A stretch of 64,000 bases of DNA from Segatella copri (GTDB taxonomy: Bacteria; Bacteroidota; Bacteroidia; Bacteroidales; Bacteroidaceae): contig NZ_CP137557.1 in NCBI RefSeq assembly GCF_019249655.2, forward strand, positions 1,106,001 to 1,170,000, given 5' to 3'. Numbering within the stretch: the first letter of the stretch is position 1; each line of letters opens with the position of its first letter. Below are positions 8,053-16,227 of the stretch, piece by piece. The notes beneath the pieces are model-generated. The model was not told where the DNA came from, did not search any database, and saw only the letters and a list, made by a program, of their open reading frames with translations. The position numbers and the translations under genes were made by a program.

Positions 8053-8159
8053 TATTACCACTATTACCACGCACAATTTAACCATCTGATAATAAGGATG
8101 ATAAGGCGTGGTAATAAGCGGATTTTTATTATCACCTGTTACCACTATTACCACGCCTT
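8053..8159. repeat. Iteron-like repeats TTACCACTATTACCACGC
   Basis: ATTACCACTATTACCACGC occurs at about 8055-8073, and TTACCACTATTACCACGC again at 8139-8156. The complement GCGTGGTAATA lies at 8106-8116 and pairs with the second copy in a perfect 14-bp stem (8103-8116 with 8146-8159). A fourth, partial copy, GCGTGGTAA at 6147-6155, would have been adjacent before the ISL3 insertion. It sits just past the end of the VirE-type gene and could act as its terminator or as a protein-binding site. Confidence 0.65.
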
Positions 8160-8192
8160 GCCAATCGTCTTTACGCTTTCTATAAAAGAAAA

Positions 8193-9767
8193 CTATTTTC
8201 TAACTACCAGATACTCAGTTCCAAATCTCGTCCTTCGATTCTCCAGTCCCTCGATATTCTGAAGCTCTCTGCCCAATCTCTGCAGACTCGAAACCTGCAG
8301 GGAGGAGCCGAATTTCTGCTTCAAAATGTCGAAAATGGCGGCTGCCATCATGTATTCTCCCTTTTCTGGGTCATTTGTTGGCTCAAAAACCTCCAGAAAA
8401 CATTGTTTTATTGGCGAAATCTGCTCAAATTGCCTGTTGTATTGCATGATGATGGCAGTTTCCTGGGCATTGAAATAGGATTTTTCTCCCTGCTCCAGGG
8501 CTTGCATCGCCTGCGCATAAAGCTGCTCATAGTTCAATCTGCCGCTCACATCGATAGGACCCGTCAGCTCCACACCCAGAAAACGGCGGTTGCCGGATGG
8601 GTCGGCTAGAATATCCGTCATGTTGCTCGTGGCTATGAAGGAGGCTAGGCGGGGGAACTCCTCTACATGACTTCCGTACGGCGGCTTGATCTTCACCGTG
8701 GGCAGTTGCAGCAGATTCTTCAGAAAACCCTGTTGTATCTGGGGCGAAATCTGATTGAACTCATCCAGGTTGATGAGCAGAAACTGTACCATGCCCTGTA
8801 ACACCTGGCGCTTCTCCGAAAGAAGCATGTTGTCGGTGAAACCCCACGATAGTTCGCCCGGTATCAGACGGCGGCAGAAGGTGCTCTTGTTGTAGCCCTG
8901 CTTGGAAATGAGCAGCGGCATCGTGCTGTTGCCGTATTGGCGGCGATAGGAACCTCGCCACTGATCTACCATGCCCAGAAACCAGGTGTAGAACCAGTCT
9001 TCCCAATGCGGATTTTGGGTAGGAACGGTGCGGGCGAGGGCACGGATGCGATCCTTGCCGTCCCATTTTCCTACGCAGTCGTAAAGAAAAGTCTCTATCG
9101 GATTGTAACTCTTGATATGACTGGAGCCTAGAAAGTTCTTGACATCGTTGATGGTTATGTGGATGTCGGCAAGCTGGGTGTCGATGGTCATGCTTTTCAG
9201 CATGCGGCCATCCACGGGGTTGAAATCTCCCACCCACGAGTTGTTGGGGCGATATTCCGTGTATTTCATCACGGCATTATAGCGAAACTGGTATCTGCTT
9301 TGCAGAAAATTCTTCATCTGCAGAATATCGGCTCTGCCTTTTCTTCCCGATGAGGCTTTCTCGGTTTTCCTATCCTTGGAATGGGTGGCGTAGGCGCTGC
9401 TCACAATCTGACGGAACTCTTCCTCGGTGGCATCATTCCAGTTGTTTCTTCGGATATGGATGAATGCCTCCTCTTCGCTTATGCCCATGCGGCAGAGCTT
9501 GGCAGCAACGGCTGAAAGGAAGGCGAAAAACTGGTCGTTCTCATTAGCCCACTTCATGTTGGCTTCTGTCATTTCTGCCTGCGTCTCCTGGACGGCCTTA
9601 CTGTAAAGAAACTCGTTGTCCTGGAATGCCTTCAGGTCATCCACTCGCTTGGGTGCGGCTGCTGATAGTTGGCAGTTTCTGGCGATGCGTTCCCAAAAAC
9701 GGTCGATGCTTTTCTGGCTGACCATCAGTTGGTTCTGCCTGTTGATTCTAGTGATGGTAAACTTCAT
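8193..9767 (-). CDS. VirE-domain P-loop NTPase (SF3-helicase/primase-like)
   Basis: A 524-residue protein of the Bacteroidota VirE type. The N-terminal half has a helical segment (EEEAFIHIRRNNWNDATEEE) typical of primase C-terminal modules. The VirE ATPase core follows with a Walker A-like QGYNKSTF, Walker B-like LLINLDEFNQ and the sensor region ATSNMTDILADPSGNRRF. Homologues are often longer, with an extra N-terminal VirE_N domain that is absent here. ATG at 9767 is preferred over TTG at 9773. Such proteins often lie in accessory regions and their function is unproven; a role in DNA replication or element maintenance is inference. The 22-bp array at 9874-10004 lies upstream and the iterons lie downstream. 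Confidence 0.8.
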   Translation of the reverse strand: MKFTITRINRQNQLMVSQKSIDRFWERIARNCQLSAAAPKRVDDLKAFQDNEFLYSKAVQETQAEMTEANMKWANENDQFFAFLSAVAAKLCRMGISEEEAFIHIRRNNWNDATEEEFRQIVSSAYATHSKDRKTEKASSGRKGRADILQMKNFLQSRYQFRYNAVMKYTEYRPNNSWVGDFNPVDGRMLKSMTIDTQLADIHITINDVKNFLGSSHIKSYNPIETFLYDCVGKWDGKDRIRALARTVPTQNPHWEDWFYTWFLGMVDQWRGSYRRQYGNSTMPLLISKQGYNKSTFCRRLIPGELSWGFTDNMLLSEKRQVLQGMVQFLLINLDEFNQISPQIQQGFLKNLLQLPTVKIKPPYGSHVEEFPRLASFIATSNMTDILADPSGNRRFLGVELTGPIDVSGRLNYEQLYAQAMQALEQGEKSYFNAQETAIIMQYNRQFEQISPIKQCFLEVFEPTNDPEKGEYMMAAAIFDILKQKFGSSLQVSSLQRLGRELQNIEGLENRRTRFGTEYLVVRK

Positions 9768-9873
9768 GTTCAAGCTAATTATATGATATAACGATATTTA
9801 GAATAGCTTATGACGTATATGTTAAGCTGTAAATGACGTTCTGAACGGTGCTTCCAGGCATCGAGGAATGTTA

Positions 9874-10004
9874 CCCGAGGCGTTGCCCAACTTTGCCCGA
9901 GGCTTTGGGCACTTATGACCGAGGTAGTCGGTTATTAGTACCCGTGTTCTCGGGCATGAGTGCTCATGTTCATGGGCACGAATCCTCATGTACGCGGGTG
10001 CTTA
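9874..10004. repeat. Degenerate 22-bp tandem array, six units
   Basis: Units begin CCCGAGG (9874), CCCGAGG (9896), ACCGAGG (9918), CCCGTGT (9941), CTCATGT (9963) and CTCATGT (9985), a steady 22-bp step with one 23. Most units contain a mini-palindrome such as GCCCGAGGCTTTGGGC, so a transcript would carry a row of small hairpins. The array fills the gap between the DUF6078-like gene and the VirE-type gene, both on the - strand. Confidence 0.75.
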
Positions 10005-10448
10005 GTAGTTAACCTCTTCCGTATACTTATCGAATTTCAGGTTGGTGTATCCACGTGCCTTGCACCAGTTAAGAACATACTGCTGCTGTTCTGGCAAGAG
10101 GCCCGTCTGTCCTAACTTATATCTGTAATATGAAGTGTTGCTTCCGAAGTAGGAAGTCATGTGGGTTCTGAAACTGCCTCCGTCTTTGCGCTTCAGTTCG
10201 TCAAGAAGTTTCTCAAAACCGTATGCCATTTTCATCAGTCGTAGTTGCAGGAAGTGTTCGCACTTATCGTCGTGATAAGCGTCGGGATAGACGGCGTAGC
10301 CGATGGTGTGCTCCGGATCTTTATAGGTTACGGATAGATAGCGTGCGCATTGCTGGGCTAGGGGACATTGCTGGTTGAAGCAATAGGTCCATGTGCTGTG
10401 ACTTTCGCCGTTGGCGAAATAGAGTCTTACTAAATCTGCTTGAGTCAT
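10002..10448 (-). CDS. DUF6078-like protein
   Basis: A 148-residue protein with a cysteine-rich N-terminal part (YCFNQQCPLAQQCARYL, later DDKCEHFLQLRL), which looks like a zinc-binding site, and a C-terminal helical half (FEKLLDELKRKDGG, YYRYKLGQTGLL) resembling a small DNA-binding fold. I match it to DUF6078 from memory of Bacteroidales proteins of this layout; function is unknown. The start ATG at 10448 lies ~83 nt after a TATCTTTG -7 element on the - strand (10538-10545). It is transcribed toward the VirE gene and may share its transcript through the 22-bp array. Confidence 0.6.
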   Translation of the reverse strand: MTQADLVRLYFANGESHSTWTYCFNQQCPLAQQCARYLSVTYKDPEHTIGYAVYPDAYHDDKCEHFLQLRLMKMAYGFEKLLDELKRKDGGSFRTHMTSYFGSNTSYYRYKLGQTGLLPEQQQYVLNWCKARGYTNLKFDKYTEEVNY

Positions 10449-10537
10449 AGGCTCATCTTGTTTTTAAGTTTGAGTTGTGGTTTCACAGGAGTCTTGAGCT
10501 TCTAGGTGGAATCGGCAAGAACTTTTCTTGCTGGTTG

Positions 10538-10616
10538 CAAAGATACAAAAAAATGGGTCTGAATGCAAGCTTTTTCTCATTTTATTTGCTTAAATGATTT
10601 TTTTTCCGTACTTTTG
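10538..10616. promoter_or_regulatory. Divergent promoters for the DUF6078-like and HAD genes
   Basis: On the - strand, TATCTTTG at 10538-10545 serves the DUF6078-like gene. On the + strand, TTTG at 10585-10588 and TACTTTTG at 10609-10616, 20 bp apart, precede the HAD gene at 10661. Confidence 0.65.
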
Positions 10617-10660
10617 CCCTAGGCAGAAGAAAGTTCTGTTAATATATAAATATTTAGATT

Positions 10661-11272
10661 ATGCAATACAAGAATATTATATTCGATTTAGGTAATGTCT
10701 TGGTGAAGCTCAATCCGGAAGGATGCATCGGGGCTTTCAAGGCGATAGGAATGGGGGAGTTGGTTGATTCAAATCCTCAGAGTGAGGGGATGAAGCTGAT
10801 GAGCAAGCTGGGTGTGGGAATGATGACCACCGAAGCGTTCTGCGATGCAGCCCGTAAGTTGACAGGAGCTGATGTGACGAATGAAGAAATCATCGCTGCT
10901 GCCAACAAGATGCTGGTGGAGATTCCTGATGAGAAGAAGGAGCGACTCTTGCAGTTGAAGAAGGCTGGCTATCGCCTCTTCCTCCTGAGCAATACCATTG
11001 ATATTCATTGGGATTATTGTGTGGAGCATCTCTTTCCTTATCAGAACCATGGGGTAGAGGATTATTTCGAGCAGTGCTTCCTCTCTCAGCGAATGCATCT
11101 GGCTAAGCCTAATGCCCGCATCTATGAGGAGGTAATCAGGCTGGCGAACATCCATCCCGACGAAACCCTCTTCATCGATGACCTGAAGGAAAACTGCGAA
11201 GCTGCCGAGAAACTGGGCATCCATACCTTCCAAAACGTGAAGTTCGATGACTGGCTTGCACTTCGATTCTGA
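10661..11272 (+). CDS. HAD-family phosphatase (YihX-like)
   Basis: Cytoplasmic haloacid-dehalogenase-type hydrolase of 203 residues. Motif I is IFDLGNVLVKL; the second aspartate of DxD is replaced by glycine, as is usual for the DLGNV subgroup that includes the glucose-1-phosphatase YihX. Motif II is FLLSNTIDIH, the motif III lysine lies in AKPNARIYEE, and motif IV is TLFIDDLKENCEAA. The C1 cap is helical (residues ~15-85). The actual substrate cannot be told. It is a single gene with its own promoter and terminator. Confidence 0.88.
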   Translation: MQYKNIIFDLGNVLVKLNPEGCIGAFKAIGMGELVDSNPQSEGMKLMSKLGVGMMTTEAFCDAARKLTGADVTNEEIIAAANKMLVEIPDEKKERLLQLKKAGYRLFLLSNTIDIHWDYCVEHLFPYQNHGVEDYFEQCFLSQRMHLAKPNARIYEEVIRLANIHPDETLFIDDLKENCEAAEKLGIHTFQNVKFDDWLALRF

Positions 11273-11298
11273 CGGAAATGTCAGAATCGAAGTTTTTA
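11260..11298 (+). terminator. Terminator of the HAD gene
   Basis: Perfect 14-bp stem ACTTCGATTCTGAC / GTCAGAATCGAAGT with loop GGAAAT, followed by TTTTT. The stop codon lies inside the left arm. Confidence 0.85.
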
Positions 11299-11324
11299 TT
11301 CGTTAAATAATTTTGTGTTAATTT

Positions 11325-11452
11325 GCATTTTTTCTGATGAATAATCGCAATAACTCCACACTTTTTCTGACGAATATCTGTAGAAGTCCACACTTTTTCT
11401 AACGAATAATCAACAAATTCCCACACTTTTTCTGACGAATAACTAAGGAAAA
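11325..11452. repeat. Tandem 32-33-bp repeats, four units
   Basis: The core CCACACTTTTTCTGACGAAT recurs with its TCTGA/TCTAA at 11333 (degenerate), 11366, 11398 and 11431, spacing 33, 32 and 33 bp. The bases between cores vary. The array lies between the HAD terminator and the DUF418 promoter. All units face the same way, as expected for a phased binding-site array. Confidence 0.75.
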
Positions 11453-11486
11453 GGCTGATTTATTCTCTTTTTCCAATAAAATGTTA

Positions 11487-11494
11487 TACCTTTG
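11487..11494 (+). promoter_or_regulatory. Promoter -7 element (TACCTTTG) of the DUF418 gene
   Basis: Matches TAnnTTTG 33 bp before the ATG. The -33 region (TTTTCC) is weak, leaving room for activation through the upstream repeat array. Confidence 0.55.
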
Positions 11495-11526
11495 CCAACT
11501 CATAATAACTAACATACAATATCGAA

Positions 11527-12666
11527 ATGAATTTTTACAAGACATTAGGATTGAAAAACAGCCGTATTGATGTGGCTGATGCCTTGCGAGGATTGGCAGT
11601 GGCAGGTATTATTCTCTATCATTCCGTGGAGCATTTTAATATGTACGATGGAAGCATAGAGCATGCTTATACGCTGGGGTGTGATGATTGGATGGCAGAT
11701 GTGCTGGCTTTGCTGCTGTCGGGAAAGATGTATGGCATCTTTGCCCTGCTCTTCGGATTGAGTTTCTTCATCATGAACGATAACCAGCAGCAGCGGGGAA
11801 ATTGTTTTTCCGGAAGATTTGCCTGGCGAATGTTCCTTCTGGCGATGCTCGGTATCGTGAACACCGCCTTCTTCGATGGCGACATCCTTTTCTCCTATGC
11901 CATCTATGGACTGGTTCTCATCCCATTGAGCTATCTTCCTACCAAATGGCTCTGGTGGGTGGTTGCCTTCCTCTTTATCCAACCGGTAGAAATCTACTCC
12001 CTCATTTCGGGATGGCAGGTGGATGCATCGGCGTTGAGAGAGGTGTATGGAAACATGTATAATGGTCATCAGCATGGCTCCTTCCTGGAGAATGCCTATG
12101 GTAACCTGCGATACGGACAGGTGGCTACCTATTACTGGTGCATGATGAAGGGAAGACATACGCAGACCATCTGCCTCTTCATTCTCGGAATGCTGGTGGG
12201 CAGAAAGCGTTGGTTCTACAATGAGAACAACAACCTGGCTTTGTGGAAGAAGGTGCTTGTGGTTTCCCTCCTGGTATTGATTGTGGGTGGCATCGCAGAT
12301 GTGCGCCACATGGAAACATGGAACAATTGGCTTTATCCTATCTACAATTTCTTTATCCTCTCGTTCGTAGTTTCAGGCTTCGTACTGTTGTGGTATGGTA
12401 AGGAATGGTTCAGAAAGGGATTGTCGTTCCTGCGTCAGTTTGGTAAGATGAGTCTGACCAACTATTTCCTCCAGTCTATCATCGGTTGCGGACTGTTTGC
12501 CTATTATGGTTTCAATCTCCAGACAAAGCTCGGCATTACCTATGCCTTTCTGGTAGGAATTGCAATGGTAGTGGTGCAATGTCTGTTTTCAAATATCTGG
12601 CTCAAGTATCATTCCCATGGTCCTTTTGAGGGAATATGGAAGAAGCTGACCTGGATTAAGTTCTAG
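11527..12666 (+). CDS. DUF418-family inner-membrane protein
   Basis: A 379-residue polytopic membrane protein of the YeiB/DUF418 type. It opens SRIDVADALRGLAVAGIILYH, the acyltransferase-3-like DALRGxA signature shared by DUF418 and related acyl-transferring families. About eight to ten hydrophobic segments follow, and the typical end is HGPFEGIWKKLTW. Function is unknown; roles in moving small molecules or acyl groups across the membrane are guesses. It is a single gene between its own promoter and a bidirectional terminator. Confidence 0.85.
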   Translation: MNFYKTLGLKNSRIDVADALRGLAVAGIILYHSVEHFNMYDGSIEHAYTLGCDDWMADVLALLLSGKMYGIFALLFGLSFFIMNDNQQQRGNCFSGRFAWRMFLLAMLGIVNTAFFDGDILFSYAIYGLVLIPLSYLPTKWLWWVVAFLFIQPVEIYSLISGWQVDASALREVYGNMYNGHQHGSFLENAYGNLRYGQVATYYWCMMKGRHTQTICLFILGMLVGRKRWFYNENNNLALWKKVLVVSLLVLIVGGIADVRHMETWNNWLYPIYNFFILSFVVSGFVLLWYGKEWFRKGLSFLRQFGKMSLTNYFLQSIIGCGLFAYYGFNLQTKLGITYAFLVGIAMVVVQCLFSNIWLKYHSHGPFEGIWKKLTWIKF

Positions 12667-12680
12667 AGATTCAAGTTTAC

Positions 12681-12730
12681 ATAAGAGAAAAAGGTGTGTC
12701 ATAACTCCATGACACACCTTTTTCTCTTAT
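12681..12730. terminator. Bidirectional terminator
   Basis: A perfect 22-bp stem with GGTGTGTCAT at the apex around loop AACTCC, with A-rich and T-rich outer arms serving both the DUF418 gene (+) and the symporter gene (-). Confidence 0.9.
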
Positions 12731-13911
12731 TGATCCTTCCTGAATATCTTATCAACGACAACGGCGATGGCACCATCGCCCGTTACATTGCAGGCGGTGC
12801 CGAAACTGTCCATCGCAATATAGAGGGCTATCATAAGCGCCTGCATATCAGCATTGAAACCCAATACTGAGGCTAGCGGACCGAGTGCTGCCATCACAGC
12901 TCCTCCTGGAACTCCCGGAGCTGCTACCATGCAGATGGCGAGCACGAAGATGAAGTTGAGGAAGAGAGGCAGATTGCACGGCAAGCCATTGATGAGGCAG
13001 ATGGTGAGTGCACAGCAGGTAATCTTCATCATTGAACCCGAGAGGTGGATGGTGGCACAGAGTGGAATGGTGAAGCCGGCAATGCCATCGGTAACGCCGT
13101 TTTTCAAGGTCTGCTTCAGTGTAACCGGAATGGTGGCTGCAGACGATGAGGTGCCCAGTGCCGTGAAGTAGGCTGGCAACATGTTGAGCAACAGCTTGAA
13201 CGGATTCTTATGGGTTAAGCCTCCAGCCAATAGATATTCGTAAAGTAATATTACGATATGGAGCACGAGAATCACGAGGATAATCTGTGCGAAGACAAGC
13301 AGAATATGGTATGCTTCGCCCGAGAAAGTCATGCCCAGGAAGATGCCGAAGATGTAAAGGGGCAGGAGAGGGATGATGACTTTGGCGATGACACCGGAAA
13401 CGATTTCCTTGAATTCCTGAAAGATGTTCTGCATGGTGCGGCTGCCTTTGTGGGCAATGCCCAGTCCGGCAATGAACGAGAAGACGAGTGCACTCATCAC
13501 GTCTACCATGGCAGGTATCTTGATTTCGAAGAAGGGTTTGAGTTCTTCTGCCTTATCTACTGCCACATGGGCAGAGTTGGCAATCATGTGAGGGAAGAGC
13601 GCCGATCCTGTGCCATAGGCTAGCAGACCTGCCAGGATGGTGTCGGCAAAGGCGATGCCCACGGTGGCAAGGAGGAGTTTCCCGGCGCCATGACCGATGT
13701 CGGCAATGGCTGGTGTAACGAGACCGATGATGATGAGCGGTATCATAAAGCCCAGGAATTGGCTGAAGATACCATTGAAGGTGAGGAATGCTCTGACGGC
13801 CGCTTCATTGAAGAAATTGCCGAAAACTACACCCAAGATGATGGCAATGATGATTCTTGCCAAAAGTGGTGTTTTGACTTTTGCCAAAAGTGGCATTTTG
13901 ATTCTTTTCAT
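12727..13911 (-). CDS. Dicarboxylate/amino-acid:cation symporter (DAACS family)
   Basis: A secondary transporter of 394 residues in the inner membrane, related to glutamate/aspartate carriers (GltP, SstT). The family hallmark is present: the serine-rich hairpin ALGTSSSAATIPVTLK, the unwound-helix region GFTIPLCATIHLSGS and a C-terminal MAALGPLASVLGFN segment. Eight or so membrane segments are visible. The longest frame begins at a TTG (13938), but that codon lies inside the TACCTTTG promoter element (13936-13943), so the ATG at 13911 (MKRIKMPLLAKV) is preferred. Just downstream of it a 12-bp TGCCAAAAGTGG is repeated, giving a doubled PLLAK/PLLAR motif. The substrate is not determinable. Confidence 0.9.
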   Translation of the reverse strand: MKRIKMPLLAKVKTPLLARIIIAIILGVVFGNFFNEAAVRAFLTFNGIFSQFLGFMIPLIIIGLVTPAIADIGHGAGKLLLATVGIAFADTILAGLLAYGTGSALFPHMIANSAHVAVDKAEELKPFFEIKIPAMVDVMSALVFSFIAGLGIAHKGSRTMQNIFQEFKEIVSGVIAKVIIPLLPLYIFGIFLGMTFSGEAYHILLVFAQIILVILVLHIVILLYEYLLAGGLTHKNPFKLLLNMLPAYFTALGTSSSAATIPVTLKQTLKNGVTDGIAGFTIPLCATIHLSGSMMKITCCALTICLINGLPCNLPLFLNFIFVLAICMVAAPGVPGGAVMAALGPLASVLGFNADMQALMIALYIAMDSFGTACNVTGDGAIAVVVDKIFRKDQ

Positions 13912-13935
13912 ATTCGTAGCGTTGCTTTTTGATTG

Positions 13936-13943
13936 CAAAGGTA
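13936..13943 (-). promoter_or_regulatory. Promoter -7 element (TACCTTTG) of the symporter gene
   Basis: Reads TACCTTTG on the - strand. It decides the translation start because it overlaps the more upstream TTG codon. Confidence 0.65.
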
Positions 13944-13997
13944 CGCTTTTTCTTACTAAAATCCAAGGCTTTCATTGTTTTTTAGATGATGATAAGC

Positions 13998-14031
13998 AAA
14001 AAATGCCCCCTTGCTTCACAGCAAGAGGGCA
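13998..14031 (-). terminator. Terminator of the ROK-nagB-fusion operon
   Basis: On the - strand TGCCCTCTTGCT / AGCAAGGGGGCA pair around GTGA and are followed by TTTTTT (14003-13998). Confidence 0.85.
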
Positions 14032-14149
14032 CAAATACCAATTTTTCTCGTACATTTAAATGCTTAAATGAATAGTTGATATAAAAGTTAGAGGATTAAA
14101 TTCCTTGAATGTTTGTCAACTATAAATCATTTCGTATGCCTATAAAAGC

Positions 14150-16141
14150 TTATAGCGGAACATACTCCACGAAAGCCTCCATAGCCTCGTAGCAAGCCAG
14201 GCCTAACTCATCATAGAGCTGGGCGGTGCCACGGTTGCGGTCCTCGGCACGCTGCCAGAACAAACGCTCATCGTTGCCCAGGAATGGAGCACTCTCCATC
14301 TGTGACTGATGCTTCAGGATAGAGTTACGCTTTGCTCTTAACTCCTCTGGGCTCAATGGAACACACATCTCGATGTTCTCAATCTCCCATTCTGCCCATG
14401 CACCACGATACATCCAGATGCGGCAGTCCTTCAGCCACTCTGCACCAGCCTTCTTCTCCTCGTCGATGGCTGCGAGAACAGCGTCGGTACACTTCTTGTG
14501 GGTGCCGTGTGGGTCTGCTAAGTCGCCAGCTACATAAATCTGATGAGGCTTCACCTCCTGCAACAAAGCTCTAACAATCTCAACATCCTTCTCTGTCATC
14601 GGTAACTTCTCAATCTTACCGCTCTCATAGAATGGCAAGTCGAGGAAGTGAACACGGTTCAGAGGAATCTGGTTGTAGGTACATGCTGTGCGAGCCTCGC
14701 CACGACGAATCAAGCCCTTGATGGTCAGGATGTCGCGGGTGTCGAAGTCGCCCTCCTTCTTGTTGGCGAAGAATTCCTTAATCTCCTTGTACTTCTTAGA
14801 GATAACGCTGTCCTTAGAATCAGCGAAGATCTGGTTGAAGCCGTTGATGAAGTGCATGAATCTTGTCACCTCCTCGTCGCCTACTGCGATGTTACCCGAT
14901 GTCTCGTAAGCCACGTGAACCTCGTGCTGTTGCTGAACCAATCGGCGGATAGTACCACCCATTGAGATTACATCATCGTCTGGGTGAGGAGAGAAGACAA
15001 TCACCTTCTTAGGGAATGGCTTCGCACGCTCAGGGCGATAGGTGTCGTCAGCGTTTGGCTTGCCACCAGGCCAGCCTGTGATGGTGTGCTGCAAGTCGTT
15101 GAAGATCTTGATGTTGGCATTGTATGCAGAGCCGTAGAGAGCCAGAAGTTCGCTCAAGCCGTTCTCGTTGTAATCCTTGTTGGTCAACTTCAGGATAGGC
15201 TTGTGCAACTTCTGGCAGAGCCATACCAATGCAGAACGCACCTGCTTGTCGGTCCACTCGCAGTTGGTTACGAGCCATGGATGCTTGATGCGGGTGAGGT
15301 GAGAAGCAGCGCTCAGGTCGAGGATGACGTGTGCATTAGGATGAGTCTGGAGGAAGCTTGCTGGCAATGTGTCAGTGATGTTTCCTTCCACTACCTTCTG
15401 CATGATGTCAGCCTTTTCGTCGCCCCAAGCCGTGAGATATACTTTCTTGGCAGAGAGCAGGGTAGCGATACCCATGGTGAGCGAGCAAGGAGGAATCTGC
15501 TCCTTGGTGCCGAAACTGTTCTCCATCTCCTCGCGGGATGTGTTGCCGATGAGGATGAGACGGGTTATCGACTGGATGCCGGAACCAGGTTCGTTGGCAG
15601 CGATGTTACCCATTCTTCCGATGCCCAGCAGAGCCACGTCGAGACCGCCGAAAGTCTTGATGCGCTGCTCGTAGAGGCGGCATGTATCCTGCACTGCGTC
15701 TTGAGCCACGCTGCCGTCGAGCGTGAAGATATTCTGTGGGTCGATGTCAATATGGTCGAGGAAGCGCTCCTTCAGCTGGTTGATGCTCTTCAGCGAGCTT
15801 TCCTTGGCAATAGGATAGTACTCGTAGGCGTTGAAAGCAACCACGTTTCTGAAACTGAGCTGCTTAGCCTCGCATCTTTTCTGCAATTCTTTGTAGATAG
15901 GTGTGAGCGAAAGACCTGTGCCCAATGCCATTACATAATACTTACCCTCATGCTGGGCTGCCTTGATTTCCTTCTCTATCTGGTCAGCTACGTGAGCTGC
16001 ACCCTCCATGGAAGAGGCGAAGATGTCGGTGTGAATTTTCTCCATTCTGGAGATTTCTGAATACTCAACGGTAGTCTTTGGCTTGTAGTAAGCCAAAGGA
16101 ACCTTGTTGAGTACAATCTGTGAACTTAGATTGAGTCTCAT
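14150..16141 (-). CDS. NagB-like (inactive deaminase) / PIG-L deacetylase fusion
   Basis: A 663-residue two-domain protein. Residues ~30-290 have the NagB/RpiA fold of glucosamine-6-P deaminase, but the catalytic positions differ from E. coli NagB: FNMDEY is FNAYEY (D72 to Y) and [10 protein letters not shown] is GRMGNIAANE (D141 to M, H143 to N; E148 kept). Deamination therefore looks impossible. Residues ~370-610 form a PIG-L/LmbE domain with intact zinc motif SPHPDDDVISMGG and the later histidines in DPHGTHKKC, typical of GlcNAc-type de-N-acetylases. The gene is downstream of nagB and a ROK regulator in one leftward operon. My inference is that it removes the acetyl group from GlcNAc or GlcNAc-6-P, with the NagB-like part binding sugar. 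The fusion is known in Bacteroidota, where it is usually annotated as a deaminase. Confidence 0.88.
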   Translation of the reverse strand: MRLNLSSQIVLNKVPLAYYKPKTTVEYSEISRMEKIHTDIFASSMEGAAHVADQIEKEIKAAQHEGKYYVMALGTGLSLTPIYKELQKRCEAKQLSFRNVVAFNAYEYYPIAKESSLKSINQLKERFLDHIDIDPQNIFTLDGSVAQDAVQDTCRLYEQRIKTFGGLDVALLGIGRMGNIAANEPGSGIQSITRLILIGNTSREEMENSFGTKEQIPPCSLTMGIATLLSAKKVYLTAWGDEKADIMQKVVEGNITDTLPASFLQTHPNAHVILDLSAASHLTRIKHPWLVTNCEWTDKQVRSALVWLCQKLHKPILKLTNKDYNENGLSELLALYGSAYNANIKIFNDLQHTITGWPGGKPNADDTYRPERAKPFPKKVIVFSPHPDDDVISMGGTIRRLVQQQHEVHVAYETSGNIAVGDEEVTRFMHFINGFNQIFADSKDSVISKKYKEIKEFFANKKEGDFDTRDILTIKGLIRRGEARTACTYNQIPLNRVHFLDLPFYESGKIEKLPMTEKDVEIVRALLQEVKPHQIYVAGDLADPHGTHKKCTDAVLAAIDEEKKAGAEWLKDCRIWMYRGAWAEWEIENIEMCVPLSPEELRAKRNSILKHQSQMESAPFLGNDERLFWQRAEDRNRGTAQLYDELGLACYEAMEAFVEYVPL

Positions 16142-16227
16142 TATTCTGGTTTTTTAAAGGTTGTAGGGGTGTTCCTTATAATTCTGTAATTCTATTTTTT
16201 ACAAGTTGTCCTTATAAATGTTACCAT

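Noticed and set aside
13912..13938. Upstream TTG start for the symporter
   Set aside because: The TTG codon is part of the TACCTTTG promoter element, so it would lie at or before the transcription start.
14984..16060. 358-codon ORF antisense to the NagB-like/PIG-L gene
   Set aside because: Mirror of a well-supported gene, with no recognisable motif or promoter.
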